Assembly: GCF_019097595.1 (NCBI RefSeq)
Contig: NC_080729.1
Location: 2,597,417 to 2,661,416 of the forward strand
From: Hemibagrus wyckioides
Lineage: Eukaryota; Chordata; Actinopteri; Siluriformes; Bagridae
DNA: 64,000 nt
Direction of reading: 5' to 3'
The notes beneath the pieces are model-generated. The model saw only the letters and a program-made list of their open reading frames with translations. It did no database searches and had not been told where the DNA came from. Positions 61,160 through 64,000 of the stretch are shown one piece after another (within the stretch, counting starts at the first letter, position 1; each line of letters starts with the position of its first letter). The position numbers and the translations under genes were made by a program.

Positions 61160-63085
61160 TGTGTGTAATGGTGTAGAAGAAGTGAAGGAGGCATGACCTC
61201 TGTACGTGAGGGTTACAGTGAAGAAGGTGTGTCTTCTGTACATGTAAGAACCAGTAAAGAAGAGGGCGTGGCCTCTTGAAGTTGTGGTCTTTGTTCTCAT
61301 AAGCCCTATTGAAGGAGGCGTGTCCTCTGTACCTGTACGTCCCAGTAAAGAAGGTGTGTCCTCTGTACCTGTACATCCCAGTGAAGGAGGCATGTCTTCT
61401 GTACTTGTAATTAGTTGCAGTGAAGGAGGCGTGTTCTCTGTACCTGTGTTTGGCTGAAGTGAAGGAAATGTGTCCTCTGTACCTTTATATCCCAGTGAAG
61501 GAGGTGTGTCCTCTGTACATGTAAGAACCAGTAAAGAAGGCGTGGCCTCTTGAAGTTCTGGCCTTTGTTCTCATGAGCCCTACTGAAGGAGGTGTGTCCT
61601 CTGTACCTGTACATCCCAGTGAAGAAGGCGTGTACTCTGTACTTGTAATTAGTTGCAGTGAAGAAGGCGTGTACTCTGTACTTGTAATTAGTTGCAGTGA
61701 AGGAGGCGTGTTCTCTGTACCTGTGTTTGGTTGAAGTGAAGGAAATGTGTCCTCTGTACCTTTATATCCCAGTGAAGGAGGTGTGTCCTCTGTACCTTTA
61801 CATCCCAGTGAAGGAGGTGTGTCCTCTGTACCTTTATATCCCAGTGAAGGAGGTGTGTCCTCTGTACCTTTACATCACAGTGAAGGAGGTGTGTCCTCTG
61901 TACCTTTATATCCCAGTGAAGGAGGTGTGTCCTCTGTACCTTTATATTCCAGGGAAGGAGGCGTGTCCTCTGTACCTTTACATTCCAGGGAAGGAGGCGT
62001 GTCCTCTGTACCTGTATCTCTCAGTGAAGGATGCGTGTCCTCTTTACCTGTACATCCCAGTGAAGGAGGTGTGTCCTCTTTACCTGTACATCCCAGTGAA
62101 GGATGCGTGTCCTCTTTACCTGTACATCCCAGTGAAGGATGCGTGTCCTCTTTACCTGTACATCCCAGTGAAGGATGCGTGTCCTCTTTACCTGTACATC
62201 CCAGTGAAGGATGCGTGTCCTCTTTACCTGTACATCCCAGTGAAGGAGGCTTGTCCTCTGTACTGTACATCCCAGTAAAAAGAGGCATGTCCTCTACACC
62301 TATATTTGGTTGCAATGAAGGAGGCATGTCCTCTATATCTGTATTTAATTGCAGTAAAGGAGGTGTGTCCTCTGTACCTGTACATCCCAGTGAAGGAGGG
62401 GTGTCCTCTGTACCATACATCCTAGTGAAGGAGGTGTGTCCTTTATACATATACATCCCATTGAAGGCTGTAGGTCCTCTGTACCTGTACATCCCAGTGA
62501 AGGAGGTGTGTCCTCTTTACCTGTACATCCCAGTGAAGGAGGGGTGTCCTCTGTACTGTAGATCCCAGCAAAAAGAGGCATGTCCTCTATACCTGTATTT
62601 GGTTGCAGTGAAGGAGGTGTGTCCTCTGTACCTTTACATCCCAGTGAAGGAGGTGTGTCCTCTGTACCTGTACATCCCAGTAAAAAGAGGCATGTCCTCT
62701 ACACCTATATTTGGTTGCAATGAAGGAGGCATGTCCTCTATATCTGTATTTAATTGCAGTAAAGGAGGTGTGTCCTCTGTACCTGTACATCCCAGTGAAG
62801 GAGGGGTGTCCTCTGTACCTGTACATCCCAGTGAAGGAGGCGTGTCCTCTGTACCTGTATCTCTCAGTGAAGGATGCGTGTCCTCTTTACCTGTACATCC
62901 CAGTGAAGGAGGTGTGTCCTCTGTACCTGTACATCCCAGTGAAGGAGGGGTGTCCTCTGTACCTGTACATCCCAGTAAAGGAGGTGTGTCCTCTGTACCT
63001 GTACATCCCAGTGAAGGAGGGGTGTCCTCTTTACCTGTACATCCCAGTAAATGAGGTGTGTCCTCTATACATACATCCTAGAGAA
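61160..63085. repeat. 36-bp minisatellite, about 50 units
   Basis: Core unit ccagtgaaggaggtgtgtcc + tctgtacctgtacatc (36 bases). The period is exact from about 61745 to 63050 and looser before that. Since 36 = 12 codons, frames stay open: plus 61747-63054 runs 435 codons with a 12-residue repeat (SSVPVHPSEGGV-like), and several other frames on both strands are open too. No gene is supported. Confidence 0.95.
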
Positions 63086-63279
63086 GGAGAGGATCTAAGA
63101 CTTTTTCAGATTAAAATTGAACATTTTGTCCAATTTAGAATCCCATGGAGCAGAATCACTGGTTACTGTAACAACACAAGTTCACTGATTACACCAATTA
63201 CTACACACTGTATCAACACTCGTATTGCATCATATCAGTGAAAAAAGCTCTCCACTCCTAATTCCTAATCTCTAGAAGT

Positions 63280-63680
63280 GCCTGATTATAATCACCCCCC
63301 GACACCCCGCTCTGTACCACACGGTTCCACTGATCAGGCTCTCTGCTCCATCAGCCTCATTTCCCCTCGCATTGTTTGCAGCCCTGCTCGTTCCTCCAGT
63401 CACAGACTTTTAATTACGAGCCAAGAGCTGTCATGTTTTTGCGAGCGTGGTCATTATATCACGGTGAAAGTTTAACCACAAGACTGCAGCTCATGGTCAT
63501 AACTCACAACGGCGAGCTGTCATGTAGGAGGACGCTCATTAAATAAATGTGAAAGTTGTACTGCGAGAGGGATGGGCTGCAGTCAGCAGCAACAAAACCA
63601 CGTTAATTACATTTCGCCTGACAGCAGCGTGGGTCGACATACGAAATCAAATCGATGGGTTTTAGTAGCTGTGGAGCTGT
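63280..63680. promoter_or_regulatory. candidate conserved non-coding element
   Basis: Unique sequence after the minisatellite with cagacttttaattacgagcc, aggaggacgctcattaaata, acgttaattacatttcgcct. Balanced composition and repeated TAATTA cores; a possible enhancer, by inference. Confidence 0.3.
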
Positions 63681-64000
63681 AATTTAAAGAGATACGCATC
63701 CTTACCTGACAAACACATGACCATGTCTGTCACCTTACATACAACATTCGGAAAGTTTACAACTCCGCTCGTCAGAAACTGCGAATCGGTTACAATTCTA
63801 TAATTCACAGGAGTAATTAGGGGTGTATAATCTGATCTGGGTGACATGTTCTCTTTCCCCTCGCTGTCGGTCCTGACAGCATGTAGGCTACGCTACGTTT
63901 ATTCAGTCAGTTTGTACACATCATTTATTTCTGCTCTCCACTATGTCTAATCGGTCTTGAATTATTTTTGGGGTGATATTCCTTCTCACAATGCTTTAAC

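Noticed and set aside
61747..63054. 435-codon plus-strand ORF
   Set aside because: It is produced by a 36-bp tandem repeat. Other frames and the opposite strand are open over the same array, there is no start context or splice support, and the peptide is a pure 12-residue repeat.

Overview
The window is vertebrate nuclear DNA, most likely from a teleost fish and probably an ostariophysan such as a catfish. The evidence is split genes with GT/AG introns, a very high density of microsatellites ((CA)n, (ATT)n, (CTTT)n, (CT)n), many short internally deleted Tc1/mariner elements flanked by TA, tRNA-type SINEs, and remnants of fish non-LTR retrotransposons. The catfish guess rests on the style of the repeats and is inference. 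Nothing prokaryotic, no CRISPR array and no plasmid or phage gene is present.

Layout. 1-1871: upstream sequence of the first gene, with (CT)n and (CA)n tracts. 1872-14217 (+): a 16-exon gene that I could assemble completely. It encodes a 427-residue TMX3-type transmembrane thioredoxin/protein disulfide isomerase ending in an ER-retrieval KKKD. Its introns hold Tc1 derivatives, a SINE, a LINE remnant and an unexplained antisense ORF (9000-9416). 14218-16949: intergenic DNA with an RTE-type LINE tail, then a probable promoter and 5' UTR. 16952-20587 (+): an uninterrupted 1211-codon gene, dsel, encoding the Golgi enzyme dermatan sulfate epimerase-like (epimerase domain, two membrane spans, sulfotransferase-like domain). 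In human, TMX3 and DSEL are neighbours on 18q22 in the same relative orientation, so this is conserved synteny.

20588-64000: no protein-coding exon that I can support. It is a gene desert of about 43 kb, as expected beside DSEL. It is built from AT-rich microsatellite DNA, Tc1 fragments, SINEs, old duplications, and several tandem minisatellites with periods of 19, 19, 31, 36 and 45 bp. The long reading frames in the minisatellites are by-products of periodicity. Between repeats lie balanced-composition blocks (for example 33840-34260, 58300-58740, 60080-60440 and 63280-63680) that read like candidate conserved non-coding enhancers. That is inference, to be settled by cross-species alignment.

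Most striking structural signals: two adjacent, apparently perfect palindromes with (TA)n centres (59371-59684 and 59689-59808); a Tc1 foldback in a tmx3 intron; a Tc1 copy that carries an inverted copy of its own flank (31745-31967); a tmx3 splice acceptor whose pyrimidine tract is a (CTTT)n microsatellite; and an altered redox motif in the TMX3 protein (CEYC, with the buried acidic residue replaced by Gln).
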